A stretch of DNA of 64,000 nt from Allobosea sp. (GTDB taxonomy: Bacteria; Pseudomonadota; Alphaproteobacteria; Rhizobiales; Beijerinckiaceae): positions 62,001-126,000 of the forward strand of contig JAAEQB010000013.1 in NCBI GenBank assembly GCA_024231975.1, written 5' to 3'. A program made the translations under genes and the position numbers. Positions 40,846 to 49,784 of the stretch are shown here, piece by piece (within the stretch, counting starts at the first letter, position 1; every line of letters starts with the position of its first letter). Under the pieces are notes generated by a model that did no database searches, was not told the DNA's origin, and worked only from the letters and a program-made list of their open reading frames with translations.

Positions 40846-41871
40846 ATGGCCTATTTCAAGCGATTGACAGGCGCTGCCGGACTCGCCGCCGTCGTCGCCG
40901 GCTACGTCCATGGCCTGGTCTCGCGCCGGATCGGCGAGCCCTTGCGCCAGGCGAGACGCGGACGCGGGGCCAGGAGCCCGATCACCCTGCCCTGGCGCGG
41001 CTGGAAGGATGTGCTGCTGCGCTTCGCCGCGCGCGTCCAGGAGGCGCGGGTGCTCTCGCTTGCCGGCGCCGTCGCCTTCTTCACCCTGCTCTCGCTGGTG
41101 CCGGCGCTGTCGCTCCTGGTGACGCTCTACGGCATGCTGACCGACCCAGCGACGATCGTCGGCCAGCTCGACGACGTCACCATCGTCTTTCCGCTGGCGG
41201 CGCGCGAACTGATCCGCGAGCAGGCGATCAGGCTGGCGAGCCAGGGCACCGCCAACCTCTCCGTCACCTTCCTGATCAGCTTCTTCGTCGCAGTCTGGAG
41301 CGCCAATGCCGCGATGAAGGCGGTCTTCGATGCGCTCAACATCATCTATGGCGTGCGCGAGCGCCGCGGCTTCATCCGTCTCAACCTCGTCTCGCTCGGC
41401 ACGACGCTGAGTGCGCTCGTCGTGCTGATCCTGGCCCTGTCGCTGATCGCGAGCCTGCCGGTGGTGACCGCGCTCTTCCCCTTCGGCCATGAGCTGGAAG
41501 TGCTGATCCGCTGGCTGCGCTGGCCGGCCTTCTTCCTCGTCGGCATCACCGCGATCGGCTGCCTGTACTGGATCGGCCCGAGCCGCAAGCCGCCGCGCTT
41601 CGCCTGGGTGCTACCCGGCGCCATCGCCGCGGCGCTGCTCTGGGTCGCGACCTCGATCGGTTTCTCGTTCTATGTCAGCACGCTCGGCCGCTACACCGCG
41701 ACCTATGGCTCGCTCGCCACCATCGTCGTGTTCATGACCTGGCTCTGGCTCTCGGCGACGATCGTGCTCTCCGGCGCCGAGCTCAACGCCGAGCTGGAGC
41801 ACCAGAGCCGCCACGGCTCGGCGCCCGCGCCGGTGACGCAACTCAGCCGCAACGCGCCCGGCGGACGCTGA
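40846..41871 (+). CDS. YihY/virulence factor BrkB-family membrane protein
   Basis: 341 aa with about six membrane helices. Family text: ARVLSLAGAVAFFTLLSLVPALSLLVTLYG, FLISFFVAVWSANAAMKAVFDALNIIYGVRERRGF, and LGRYTATYGSLATIVVFMTWLWLSATIVLSGAELNAE in outline. Often misnamed ribonuclease BN; probable transporter or membrane-organisation protein of unknown role. Monocistronic. Confidence 0.87.
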   Translation: MAYFKRLTGAAGLAAVVAGYVHGLVSRRIGEPLRQARRGRGARSPITLPWRGWKDVLLRFAARVQEARVLSLAGAVAFFTLLSLVPALSLLVTLYGMLTDPATIVGQLDDVTIVFPLAARELIREQAIRLASQGTANLSVTFLISFFVAVWSANAAMKAVFDALNIIYGVRERRGFIRLNLVSLGTTLSALVVLILALSLIASLPVVTALFPFGHELEVLIRWLRWPAFFLVGITAIGCLYWIGPSRKPPRFAWVLPGAIAAALLWVATSIGFSFYVSTLGRYTATYGSLATIVVFMTWLWLSATIVLSGAELNAELEHQSRHGSAPAPVTQLSRNAPGGR

Positions 41872-41940
41872 ACGGCGGCTGGAGCCGTAGCTGCCGGCGA
41901 TCGCTTGAAAATTGTTGCGTGGCTTGTGCACGGCTCAAGC

Positions 41941-42070
41941 CCTCCCCCCGCTTGCGGTGGGGAGGGTTGGGTGGGGGGCAGCGCCGCTCGGCGTGCCGTT
42001 GAAGGACGGTCGAGCCCTGCTTTCCTGCCCCCCATCCCTAGCCCTTCCCCACCGCAAGCGGGGGGAAGGG
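41941..42070. repeat. Inverted repeat (CCGCTTGCGG-containing), REP-like
   Basis: Arms at 41941-41966 and 42042-42070 share a ~27-bp complementary sequence containing CCCCCCGCTTGCGGTGGGGA. They fill most of the 270-bp gap between the YihY and DUF423 genes. No other feature was seen there. Confidence 0.6.
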
Positions 42071-42141
42071 AATGCGCGAGCCTTGAAGCGACAGCTCTGA
42101 TGCTGCAGCCTTTTGCCCCGGCCTACGACACGGATACGCCC

Positions 42142-42513
42142 ATGATCACCGCAACCCGCATCCACCTCGCCATCGCCATGCTGATGGGGCTCACCGGCGT
42201 GACGCTGCTTGCCGCCGGCACGCATTCCGGCGCCTCCGACAACGTCCAGATCGCCGGGCAGATGCTGCTCTTCCATGCGCCCACGGTGATCGCCGCCTGC
42301 ACCGCGAGGCGCGCCGAACTGCTCGCCGACTGGCCGGCGCGGCTCGCGATCTCGCTGATGATCCTCGGCATCGCACTCTTTTCGACCGATCTCGCCGTGC
42401 GCGGCTTCCACGGCGAGCGGCTCTTCCTCGGCGCTGCCCCCGCCGGCGGCTTCATGATGCTCGGGGGCTGGCTCGGCCTGGTCATCGCCGCCCTGTTCGC
42501 CAAGCGCGCCTGA
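42142..42513 (+). CDS. DUF423-family small membrane protein
   Basis: 123 aa from ATG 42142 (an ATG at 42100 would add 14 residues). Four hydrophobic segments; IHLAIAMLMGLTGVTLLAAGTHSG, LLFHAPTVIAACTA and GGFMMLGGWLGLVIAALFAKR match the DUF423/YwdK-like pattern. Function unknown. Confidence 0.7.
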   Translation: MITATRIHLAIAMLMGLTGVTLLAAGTHSGASDNVQIAGQMLLFHAPTVIAACTARRAELLADWPARLAISLMILGIALFSTDLAVRGFHGERLFLGAAPAGGFMMLGGWLGLVIAALFAKRA

Positions 42514-42602
42514 CCGGCATCGGCGCGCTTTCGTCGCCTGATATCTTCCGCTAGAACGCGGCGCGGCGCGGCTGCCTCCCTGCGCCTTCGCGGAGCCTGC
42601 CG

Positions 42603-43499
42603 ATGAACGCCCCCCATAACCTCACGCCCTCGCAAGCCGCCGAACTGCTCGTCCAGGCGCTGCCGCACATGCAGCGCTACGACCAGGAGGTGATCGTGAT
42701 CAAATATGGCGGCAACGCCATGGGCGATGCCGCGACTGCCGAGGATTTCGCCGAGGACGTCGTGCTGCTCGAGCAGTCCGGCCTGAAGCCGGTGGTCTGC
42801 CATGGCGGCGGCCCGCAGATCGCCCGCATGCTGGACAAGCTCGGCATCAAGTCCGAATTCAAGCAGGGCCTGCGCGTCACCGACGCCGCCACCGTCGACG
42901 TGGTCGAGATGGTCCTGGCCGGCTCGGTCAACAAGGAGATCGTCGGCTACATCTCGCGCGAGGGCGGCAAGGCGATCGGCCTCTGTGGCAAGGACGGCAA
43001 CATGGTGCTCGCCCGGAAGGCGACCCGCACCATCGTCGACCCCGATTCCAAGATCGAGCAGGTGCTCGACCTTGGCTTCGTCGGCGAGCCCGAGACGGTC
43101 GACACCACCGTACTCAAGGCGATCCTCAAGGAAGAACTGATCCCGGTGCTGGCGCCGGTCTGTGCCGCGGCCGACGGCCAGACCTACAACGTCAACGCCG
43201 ACACCTTCGCCGGCGCGATCGCGGGTGCGCTCAATGCCAAGCGCCTGCTACTGCTCACCGACGTGCCGGGCGTGCTCGACAAGGACAAGCAGCTGATCCC
43301 CGAGCTCACCATCGAGCAGTGCCGGCGCCTGATCGCCGACGGCACCATCTCCGGCGGCATGATCCCGAAGATCGAGACCTGCATCTACGCGCTGGAGAAG
43401 GGCGTCGAGGCCGTCGTCATCCTCGACGGCAAGGTCCCGCACGCGGCGCTGATCGAGCTCTTCACCGATACGGGTTCGGGCACGATCATCCGGAAGTGA
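42603..43499 (+). CDS. argB: Acetylglutamate kinase
   Basis: 298 aa, amino-acid kinase fold. VIVIKYGGNAMG (phosphate-binding Lys), VVCHGGGPQIARML, VNADTFAGAIAGALNA and LLLTDVPGVL are diagnostic. The ~20-residue N-terminal helix before the fold is the form found in arginine-inhibited hexameric enzymes, so feedback inhibition is expected. Second step of arginine synthesis. The next gene on the same strand is a HAD hydrolase, an arrangement common in Rhizobiales. Confidence 0.95.
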   Translation: MNAPHNLTPSQAAELLVQALPHMQRYDQEVIVIKYGGNAMGDAATAEDFAEDVVLLEQSGLKPVVCHGGGPQIARMLDKLGIKSEFKQGLRVTDAATVDVVEMVLAGSVNKEIVGYISREGGKAIGLCGKDGNMVLARKATRTIVDPDSKIEQVLDLGFVGEPETVDTTVLKAILKEELIPVLAPVCAAADGQTYNVNADTFAGAIAGALNAKRLLLLTDVPGVLDKDKQLIPELTIEQCRRLIADGTISGGMIPKIETCIYALEKGVEAVVILDGKVPHAALIELFTDTGSGTIIRK

Positions 43500-43526
43500 G
43501 CAACGCGTGCGTCGTGAAGCGCGGGG

Positions 43527-43675
43527 AACCCTTCTCCCGTGTGGGAGAAGGGCAGGGATGAGGGACCGCCGCTGGTAGTTGGATCACGACGGTACAGTCT
43601 CGCCTTCTGTGGATAGGGCAGGCCCTCATCCGGCGCTCCGCGCCACCTTCTCCCATCCGGGAGAAGGAAGGGTGT
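43527..43675. repeat. Composite inverted repeat, REP-like
   Basis: The left part (43527-43564: AACCCTTCTCCC...GGGAGAAGG...AGGG) is complementary to the right part (43623-43675: CCCTCAT...CCTTCTCCC...GGGAGAAGG...GGGTGTT). Each half is itself a hairpin. The right half is closely related to 63240-63288. Located between argB and the HAD gene. Confidence 0.6.
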
Positions 43676-43730
43676 TGCGGCTCCCCCGCTTGGGCGACCT
43701 CGCCGTCGCAACCGTTTTGCAAGCATCTTG

Positions 43731-43761
43731 CATGTCATGATGGCGCGTCCCACATGACATG
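43731..43761 (+). promoter_or_regulatory. Inverted repeat CATGTCAT / ATGACATG before HAD gene
   Basis: Perfect 8-bp arms (43731-43738 and 43754-43761) flank a 15-bp spacer and end 5 nt before the ATG. It could be an operator or an RNA hairpin hiding the start site. No clear Shine-Dalgarno was seen. Confidence 0.35.
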
Positions 43762-43766
43762 ACCCA

Positions 43767-44528
43767 ATGAACCAGAATGCATCAATCACCACCGCCATCC
43801 CGCTCCTGCCGGAGCAGGCGGCGTTCGGCCATGTCAACCACTGGATCTTCGACCTCGACAACACGCTCTATTCGCACGAGGCGCAGGTCTGGCCGCAGGT
43901 CAATGAGCGGATCACCCTCTTCCTGCTCGAGCTGTTCGGCCTCGACGGCCTCTCCGCGCAGCAGCTGCGCCGTTACTATTACGAGCGCTACGGCACGACG
44001 CTGAACGGGCTGATGGCGGAGCACGGCATCGAGCCAGACGACTTCCTCGCTTTCGCTCATGACATCGACCTGTCGATGCTCGACCCCAATCCCGATCTCG
44101 GCGCGGCGATCGCGGCCCTGCCCGGCCGCAAGCTGATCCTGACCAATGGCTCGCGCGGCCATGCCGAGAACGTCGCCGGCAAGCTCGGCATCCTCCAGCA
44201 TTTCGAGGACATCTTCGACATCGTCGAGGCCGGCTTCCTGCCCAAGCCCGAGCGCGCGACCTATGAGAGCTTCCTCGCCAAGCACGCGGTCGATCCCGCC
44301 CGCGCAGCCATGTTCGAGGATATCGACAAGAACCTGATCGTGCCGAACGACCTCGGCATGAAGACGGTGCTGATCGTCCCGCGCACGCCCGACCCCTTCC
44401 GCGACGCCGCGGAGCAGGCGGTCGTCGAGGCGGCCCACGTCCATTTCGTCACGGATGACCTGACGGGGTTCCTGAGGCCGCTGATGCGGCCGGGAGAGGC
44501 CTTACCGATCGTGCCACCTCAGGCGTAG
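43767..44528 (+). CDS. HAD-family pyrimidine 5'-nucleotidase-like hydrolase
   Basis: 253 aa. HAD motif I WIFDLDNTLYSHEAQVW, motif II ILTNGSRGHAENV, Lys in KPERATYESF, and motif IV MFEDIDKNLIVPNDLGMKT. The LDNTLYS text and helical cap match the SDT1/pyrimidine 5'-nucleotidase group found next to argB in many alphaproteobacteria. Its 3' end overlaps the convergent deaminase gene by 10 nt. Confidence 0.85.
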   Translation: MNQNASITTAIPLLPEQAAFGHVNHWIFDLDNTLYSHEAQVWPQVNERITLFLLELFGLDGLSAQQLRRYYYERYGTTLNGLMAEHGIEPDDFLAFAHDIDLSMLDPNPDLGAAIAALPGRKLILTNGSRGHAENVAGKLGILQHFEDIFDIVEAGFLPKPERATYESFLAKHAVDPARAAMFEDIDKNLIVPNDLGMKTVLIVPRTPDPFRDAAEQAVVEAAHVHFVTDDLTGFLRPLMRPGEALPIVPPQA

Positions 44529-45853
44529 CGCTCGGCCGCGAGCCCGTGTGTGCGGCGCAGGCTCGTGAGATCGAGCCCCGGGATCGCACCGTCGATCACC
44601 CGCCAGCGCCCGCCGACCATGACGCGGTCAGCCCTGTTGGCGCCGCACAGCACCAGCGCCGCGATCGGGTCGTGCGCGCCCGAGAAACGCAACTCGTCGA
44701 GCCGATAGAAGGCAAGATCGGCCTGCATGCCGACAGCGATCTTGCCGATATCGGAACGCCCCAGGCAGCGGGCCGAGCCCTCAGTCGCCCAGCGGATCGT
44801 GTCGCGCGCCGTCACCGCGCTGGCGCTCTTGTAGTGCAGGCGGTTGACCAGCAGCGCGTGGCGCAATTCCTCCATCAGGTTCGAGCCGTCATTGCTGGCC
44901 GAGCCGTCGACGCCAAGGCCTACGGCTGAGCCGGCGGCTTCCAGCTCGCGCGTCTTGCAGAAGCCGGAAGCGAGCACGCCGTTCGAGGTCGGGCAGTGGC
45001 AGACACCGACCCCGGCCTTGCCGAGCCGCTCGCACTCCTCACAGGAGAAATGGATGCCGTGCGCCAGCCAGGTTTTCGGCCGCATCCAGCCGGCCTCCTC
45101 AAGCAGATCGAGCGGACGCTTGCCGTAGACCTCCAGGCAATAGGCGTCCTCATCCTCGGTCTCCGCCAGATGGGTATGCAGCGGCGCGTCGAAGCGCGTC
45201 GCCAGCTCGGCCGAGGCCGCCATCAGCGAGGTCGTCACCGAGAAGGGCGAACAGGGCGCGAGCGCGATCTGCACTATGCTGCCGGGCTTGGGGTCGTGGA
45301 ACAGGCCGAGCACCCGCTCGCAATCGGCGAGGATGGTGTCTTCGTCCTGCACCACCTCGTCCGGCGGCAGGCCGCCATCCTTCTGCGACAGGTTCATCGA
45401 GCCGCGCGAGATGGTGACGCGGATGCCGAGCGCCCGCGCTTCCTCCACCGCGATATCGACCGCGTTCTCCAAACCGGCCGGGTAGAGATAGTGATGGTCG
45501 GCGGCCGTGGTGCAGCCCGACAGCATGAGCTCGACCAGCGCCGCGCGCACCGCGAGCCGCAGATCCTCCGGCCGCAGGCGCGCCCAGAGCGGATAGAGCG
45601 CCTTCAGCCAGGGGAAGAGCTCGCGGTCGATGGCCACCGGATGGGCGCGGGTCAGCGTCTGGTAGAAATGGTGGTGGGTGTTGATCAGGCCGGGGAGCAC
45701 GACATGGCCGGAGGCATCGAAGCTCTCGGTCACCGGCAGCGCCGGATAGGCCCCGCTTGCGACCAGCTCGACGATCACCCCGTCCTCGACCACCACCCCG
45801 CCCCCGGCATTCTCGGCGAGGATGGCGAGCGGGTTCCTGATCCAGATGCGCAT
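44519..45853 (-). CDS. 8-oxoguanine deaminase (amidohydrolase family)
   Basis: 444 aa. Zinc ligands: INTHHHFYQTLTRAHP (HxH), PLHTHLAETEDED, LAHGIHFSCEECERLG and the Asp of GLGVDGSASNDGSNLM. GCTTAADHHYLYPAG and MRIWIRNPLAIL are typical of 8-oxoguanine deaminases (8-oxoguanine to urate), distinct from cytosine or chlorohydrolase deaminases. Monocistronic, divergent from the first peptide-transporter operon. Confidence 0.85.
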   Translation of the reverse strand: MRIWIRNPLAILAENAGGGVVVEDGVIVELVASGAYPALPVTESFDASGHVVLPGLINTHHHFYQTLTRAHPVAIDRELFPWLKALYPLWARLRPEDLRLAVRAALVELMLSGCTTAADHHYLYPAGLENAVDIAVEEARALGIRVTISRGSMNLSQKDGGLPPDEVVQDEDTILADCERVLGLFHDPKPGSIVQIALAPCSPFSVTTSLMAASAELATRFDAPLHTHLAETEDEDAYCLEVYGKRPLDLLEEAGWMRPKTWLAHGIHFSCEECERLGKAGVGVCHCPTSNGVLASGFCKTRELEAAGSAVGLGVDGSASNDGSNLMEELRHALLVNRLHYKSASAVTARDTIRWATEGSARCLGRSDIGKIAVGMQADLAFYRLDELRFSGAHDPIAALVLCGANRADRVMVGGRWRVIDGAIPGLDLTSLRRTHGLAAERYA

Positions 45854-45913
45854 ATCGGGTCCGGCGCTCAGTGATTCTCTTGCAATGGCATAGGCTTACG
45901 CAAGGGCGAAGGC

Positions 45914-45967
45914 CAGCCCCACGGGCTGGGTCTTCCGGATGAGGCTTTTGCGTGCTCCGGCGCAAAA
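45914..45967. other. Two hairpins in the 272-bp divergent region
   Basis: CAGCCC-CAC-GGGCTG (45914-45928) and TTTTGCG-N8-CGCAAAA (45946-45967) lie between the deaminase start and the first binding-protein gene. They may be operators or leader structures. No recognisable purine or other riboswitch core was seen in the gap. Confidence 0.35.
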
Positions 45968-46125
45968 ACACACGCCCAGGATGAGCCCCGGACGGCTGTT
46001 CGCGCCCGCCAACTTTCAATAAGCTGTTGGCAAGGCGGCCGGCGGAATTTCCTCCGCAAGGCTTCCGGTCCAACAGGGGAAAACGTTCGCCTTGCGAGGC
46101 GAAGCGTGGCTCAAGGAGAGATCCC

Positions 46126-47715
46126 ATGAAGAAATTGTTGCTGGCGACGCTGTCGGCCTCGGCGCTGATGGCGGCGCAGCCGCTGGCGGCCAAGACGCTG
46201 GTCTATTGCTCGGAAGGCAGCCCGGAGAATTTCGCGCCGAGCGTCAACACCACCGGCACGTCCTTCGACGCCAACACCCAGATCTACGACACGATCGTCC
46301 AGTTCGAGCGCGGCGGCGTCAAGGTCCAGCCCGCCCTGGCGGAGAAGTGGGACGTCTCGCCGGATGGCCTGACCTACACCCTGCACCTGCGCAAGAACGT
46401 GAAGTGGCACAGCAACAAGAACTTCAAGCCGACGCGCGACTTCAACGCCGACGACGTGCTGTTCATGTTCGAGCGGCAGTGGAAGGAAGCCAATCCCTAT
46501 TACAAGGTGACCAGCTCGAACCACTCCTACTTCAACGACATGGGCATGCCCAAGCTCTTGAAGTCGGTCGAGAAGGTCGACGACTACACCGTCAAGATCA
46601 CGCTGAACCAGCCTGAGGCGCCCTTCCTCGCCGACCTCGCCATGCAGTACGCCGGTGTGCAGTCGAAGGAATACGCCGATGCGATGCTGAAGGCCGGCAC
46701 GCCCGAGAAGCTCGACCAGGAGCCGGTCGGCACCGGCGCGTTCTATCTGGTGCAGTACCAGAAGGACGCGATCATCCGCTACAAGGCCTTCCCCGAGTAC
46801 TGGGCCGGCAAGGCCAAGATCGACGACCTGATCTTCGCGATCACGCCGGACGCCTCGGTGCGCTGGGCCAAGCTGCAGAAGGGCGAGTGCCATGTCATGC
46901 CCTATCCGAACCCGGCCGATCTCGACGCCATCAAGAAGGACGCCAACGTCCAGATCCTCGAGCAGCCCGGCCTGAACATCGGCTATCTCGCCTACAACAC
47001 CACCAAGAAGCCCTTCGACGACGTCAAGGTCCGCCGCGCCGTCAACAAGGCGATCAACAAGAAGGCGATCATCGACGCCGTCTATCTCTCCAGCGGCGTC
47101 GCGGCGACCAACCCGATCCCGCCGACGATGTGGTCCTATAACGAGACCATCAAGGACGATCCCTTCGATCCGGAGGCGGCCAAGAAGGAGCTGGCCGATG
47201 CCGGCTACCCGAACGGCCTCGAGATCGACCTCTGGGCGATGCCGGTGCAGCGTCCCTACAACCCCAACGCCAAGCGCATCGCCGAATTGATGCAGGCGGA
47301 CCTCGCCAAGGTCGGCATCAAGGCCGAGATCAAGACCTTCGAATGGGGCGAGTACCGTAAGCGCCTGCAGGCGGGCGAGCACCAGACCGGCATGTTCGGC
47401 TGGACCGGCGACAATGGCGACCCGGACAACTTCCTGCACACCCTGCTCGGCTGCGACGCCTCCAAGAACAATGGCGGCAACGTCGCCAAGTTCTGCTACC
47501 AGCCCTTCGACGAGCTGGTGACGAAGGCCAAGACGATCACCGACCAGGCCGAGCGCGAGAAGCTCTATCGGCAGGCGCAGGTGATCTTCAAGGAGCAGGC
47601 GCCCTGGTTCACCATCGCCCACGCGGTGCAGCTCAAGCCGGTTCGCAAGGAAGTCATCGACTTCAAGCTCTCGCCGTTCAGCCGCCACGTCTTCTACGGC
47701 GTCGACATCAAGTAA
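46126..47715 (+). CDS. Peptide ABC transporter substrate-binding protein (DppA-like) 1
   Basis: 529 aa from ATG 46126 (AAGGAGAG upstream). Signal peptide MKKLLLATLSASALMAAQPLAA. SBP_bac_5 fold in canonical order: TLVYCSEGSPENFAPSVNTTG, IYDTIVQFERGG, FNADDVLFMFERQW, then VGTGAFYLVQY, and the second lobe with VGIKAEIKTFEWGEYRKRLQAG and GWTGDNGDPDNFL. The YCSEG start and DPDNFLHTLLGC text are DppA features, so di- or tripeptides are likely ligands. First gene of a six-gene operon and one of two tandem paralogues. Confidence 0.92.
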   Translation: MKKLLLATLSASALMAAQPLAAKTLVYCSEGSPENFAPSVNTTGTSFDANTQIYDTIVQFERGGVKVQPALAEKWDVSPDGLTYTLHLRKNVKWHSNKNFKPTRDFNADDVLFMFERQWKEANPYYKVTSSNHSYFNDMGMPKLLKSVEKVDDYTVKITLNQPEAPFLADLAMQYAGVQSKEYADAMLKAGTPEKLDQEPVGTGAFYLVQYQKDAIIRYKAFPEYWAGKAKIDDLIFAITPDASVRWAKLQKGECHVMPYPNPADLDAIKKDANVQILEQPGLNIGYLAYNTTKKPFDDVKVRRAVNKAINKKAIIDAVYLSSGVAATNPIPPTMWSYNETIKDDPFDPEAAKKELADAGYPNGLEIDLWAMPVQRPYNPNAKRIAELMQADLAKVGIKAEIKTFEWGEYRKRLQAGEHQTGMFGWTGDNGDPDNFLHTLLGCDASKNNGGNVAKFCYQPFDELVTKAKTITDQAEREKLYRQAQVIFKEQAPWFTIAHAVQLKPVRKEVIDFKLSPFSRHVFYGVDIK

Positions 47716-47735
47716 GCTCGGCAAGCGAGCCTACC

Positions 47736-47768
47736 CATCATCCGTGCCGGGTGCCGGCACGGATGATG
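47736..47768 (+). terminator. Perfect 15-bp stem-loop after first binding-protein gene
   Basis: CATCATCCGTGCCGG and its exact complement enclose the loop GTG, 20 nt after the stop codon of the first binding protein. No T-run follows. It likely protects or partly terminates the message, giving more binding protein than permease. Confidence 0.6.
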
Positions 47769-47876
47769 CTTGCCAATCGGCGCGGCCCCAGCGGGCCGCG
47801 CCCTCCCGGGCCGGAAGACGACGGGGCATGAGGCTTCGCGCCCGATCCGGCCGCTGCCTGCCCCCGAGAGATCGCC

Positions 47877-49487
47877 ATGTCCCGATCCGCCCGCCCCCTC
47901 GCTTTGGCCCTCGGCGCCCTGCTGCTGCCCGCCATCGCAAATGCCCAGGCGCTCGTCGTCTGCTCGGAAGCCAGCCCCGACTTCCTCAATCCCCAGTTCA
48001 GCAGCCAGAACACCGCCTATGACGTGGCGGCGCAGATCTATGAGCGCCTGACGGCGACGCAGCGCGGCGGCTCGCAGATCATCCCGAGCCTGGCCGAGTC
48101 CTGGACGATCTCGGATGACGCGCTGACCTACACCTTCAAGCTGCGCAAGGGCGTGAAATGGCACGCCAGCAAGAGTTTCACCCCGACGCGCGAGTTCAAC
48201 GCCGACGACGTGCTGTTCTCGTTCAACCGCATGCTCGACGCCAACCACCCCTACAACAAGGTCGGCAGCGGCAATTACCAGTTCTTCGGCGAGATCGTGA
48301 AGCCAAGCCTGAAGGCGGTCGAGAAGGTCGACGACCATACCGTCAGGCTCGTCCTGACCAAGCCGAACGCCCCCCTGCTCTCGGCGCTCTCGGTCGAGCC
48401 GATGTCGATCCTCTCGGCCGAATACGCGGCGGCGATGAGCAAGGCCGGCACGCCCGAGCAGATCGACTTCGCCCCGGTCGGCACCGGCCCGTTCTCGCTG
48501 CTCTCCTACCAGAAGGACGCGGTGATCCGCTTCAAGGCGGTGCCGGACCACTGGAGCAAGGCCGCCGGCGACCGCGACCGCATGGCGTTGGTCAACGACC
48601 TGATCTTCGTGATCACCCCCGACGCCGCCGTCCGCTTCGCCAAGGTCCGCTCCGGCGAATGCCAGATCGCGCGCTATCCCAATCCCGGCGATCTGGCCGC
48701 GATGAAGACTGAGCCAACCATCAACCTGCTGCAGGGCAGCATCGCCGATCAGAGCTTCCTCGCCTTCAACCAGCAGAAGAAGCCCTTCGGCGACAAGCGC
48801 GTGCGCGAGGCGCTCGCCTACGCCACCAACATCCCGGCGATCATCGATGCGGTCTACCAGGGCACCGGCAAGCCGACCGCCTCGGCGGTGCCGCCCTCGC
48901 TCTGGTCGCATGATCCCGACCTGAAGCCGCGCCCCTATGATCCCGACAAGGCCAAGGCGCTGCTTAAGGAGGCAGGCTATCCCGACGGCTTCGAGACGAC
49001 GCTCTGGGCCATCCCCGTCGTGCGCGCCTATATGCCGAACGGCCGCCGCGCTGCCGAGCTGATCCAGGCCGACTGGGCCAGGATCGGCGTCAAGGCGACG
49101 ATCCAGACCTTCGAATGGGGTGAATACCTCAAGCGCGGCCGCGCCGGCGAGCACGAGGTCGGCATGTTCGGCTACACCTGGGACTATCCCGATCCGAGCC
49201 AGATCCTGCTCACGGGCTGGACCTGCGAAGGAGTGGCGACCGGCGCCAACCGGGCGCGCTGGTGCAACAAGGAGGCGTCGGACGCTCTCGCCAAGGCCAA
49301 CACGATCACCGACCAAAGCGAGCGCAGCAAGCTCTACAAGCGCTTCCAGGAAATCTTCCACGAGGATGTCGCCGGCCTGCTCTTCGCCAACGCCCAGGCT
49401 TTCACGCCGGTGCGCAAGGAGGTGAAGGACTACAAGATCCACTTCTTCGGCGGCCAACCCTTCTACGGCGTCTCGGTCGGAAAGTGA
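47877..49487 (+). CDS. Peptide ABC transporter substrate-binding protein (DppA-like) 2
   Basis: 536 aa. Signal peptide ending near ANAQA. Paralogue of the preceding gene in the same domain order (LVVCSEASPDFLNPQ, FNADDVLFSFNRML, VGTGPFSLLSYQKDA, VKATIQTFEWGEYLKRGRAG, YTWDYPDPSQIL). DYPDPSQ replaces DNGDPDNF near the ligand pocket, so the specificity probably differs. Both binding proteins precede a single DppBCDF set and likely share it. Confidence 0.9.
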   Translation: MSRSARPLALALGALLLPAIANAQALVVCSEASPDFLNPQFSSQNTAYDVAAQIYERLTATQRGGSQIIPSLAESWTISDDALTYTFKLRKGVKWHASKSFTPTREFNADDVLFSFNRMLDANHPYNKVGSGNYQFFGEIVKPSLKAVEKVDDHTVRLVLTKPNAPLLSALSVEPMSILSAEYAAAMSKAGTPEQIDFAPVGTGPFSLLSYQKDAVIRFKAVPDHWSKAAGDRDRMALVNDLIFVITPDAAVRFAKVRSGECQIARYPNPGDLAAMKTEPTINLLQGSIADQSFLAFNQQKKPFGDKRVREALAYATNIPAIIDAVYQGTGKPTASAVPPSLWSHDPDLKPRPYDPDKAKALLKEAGYPDGFETTLWAIPVVRAYMPNGRRAAELIQADWARIGVKATIQTFEWGEYLKRGRAGEHEVGMFGYTWDYPDPSQILLTGWTCEGVATGANRARWCNKEASDALAKANTITDQSERSKLYKRFQEIFHEDVAGLLFANAQAFTPVRKEVKDYKIHFFGGQPFYGVSVGK

Positions 49488-49784
49488 TGACCAAGACCTG
49501 AACTGCCGCGTCAAATAATCCCGGCACCGGCATTGCGATCATTGCTTTGCCGATGCCGGCAAGATGCCCAATATTGCGCTGCAGGCCGCTGGGCTTTTTC
49601 AAGTCTTGCGTCGATTGCGGAGGAAAACCTGCGCCCTCGCCCAGGCGATCCACCGATTTTGTTACCGCGTTCTTGATCTTTGCGGCGTTCTGGTGTTTGC
49701 GCTGCGCCTGAATTCGAACTTGAATAAGATCACAAGACAGGCCGCCGCGCGACGAGACGCCCGGCCAACAAGACTGGCGCAACC
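49488..49784 (+). other. 297-bp gap with imperfect hairpin
   Basis: An imperfect CCGGCAT...ATGCCGG stem (about 49526-49559) follows the second binding-protein stop. It resembles the 3' hairpin after the first one. The remainder shows no convincing ORF, RNA gene or strong promoter by eye. Confidence 0.4.

Noticed and set aside
45854..46125. Possible purine riboswitch upstream of the 8-oxoguanine deaminase or binding protein
   Set aside because: Only simple hairpins were seen; no conserved three-way-junction loop sequences could be matched.
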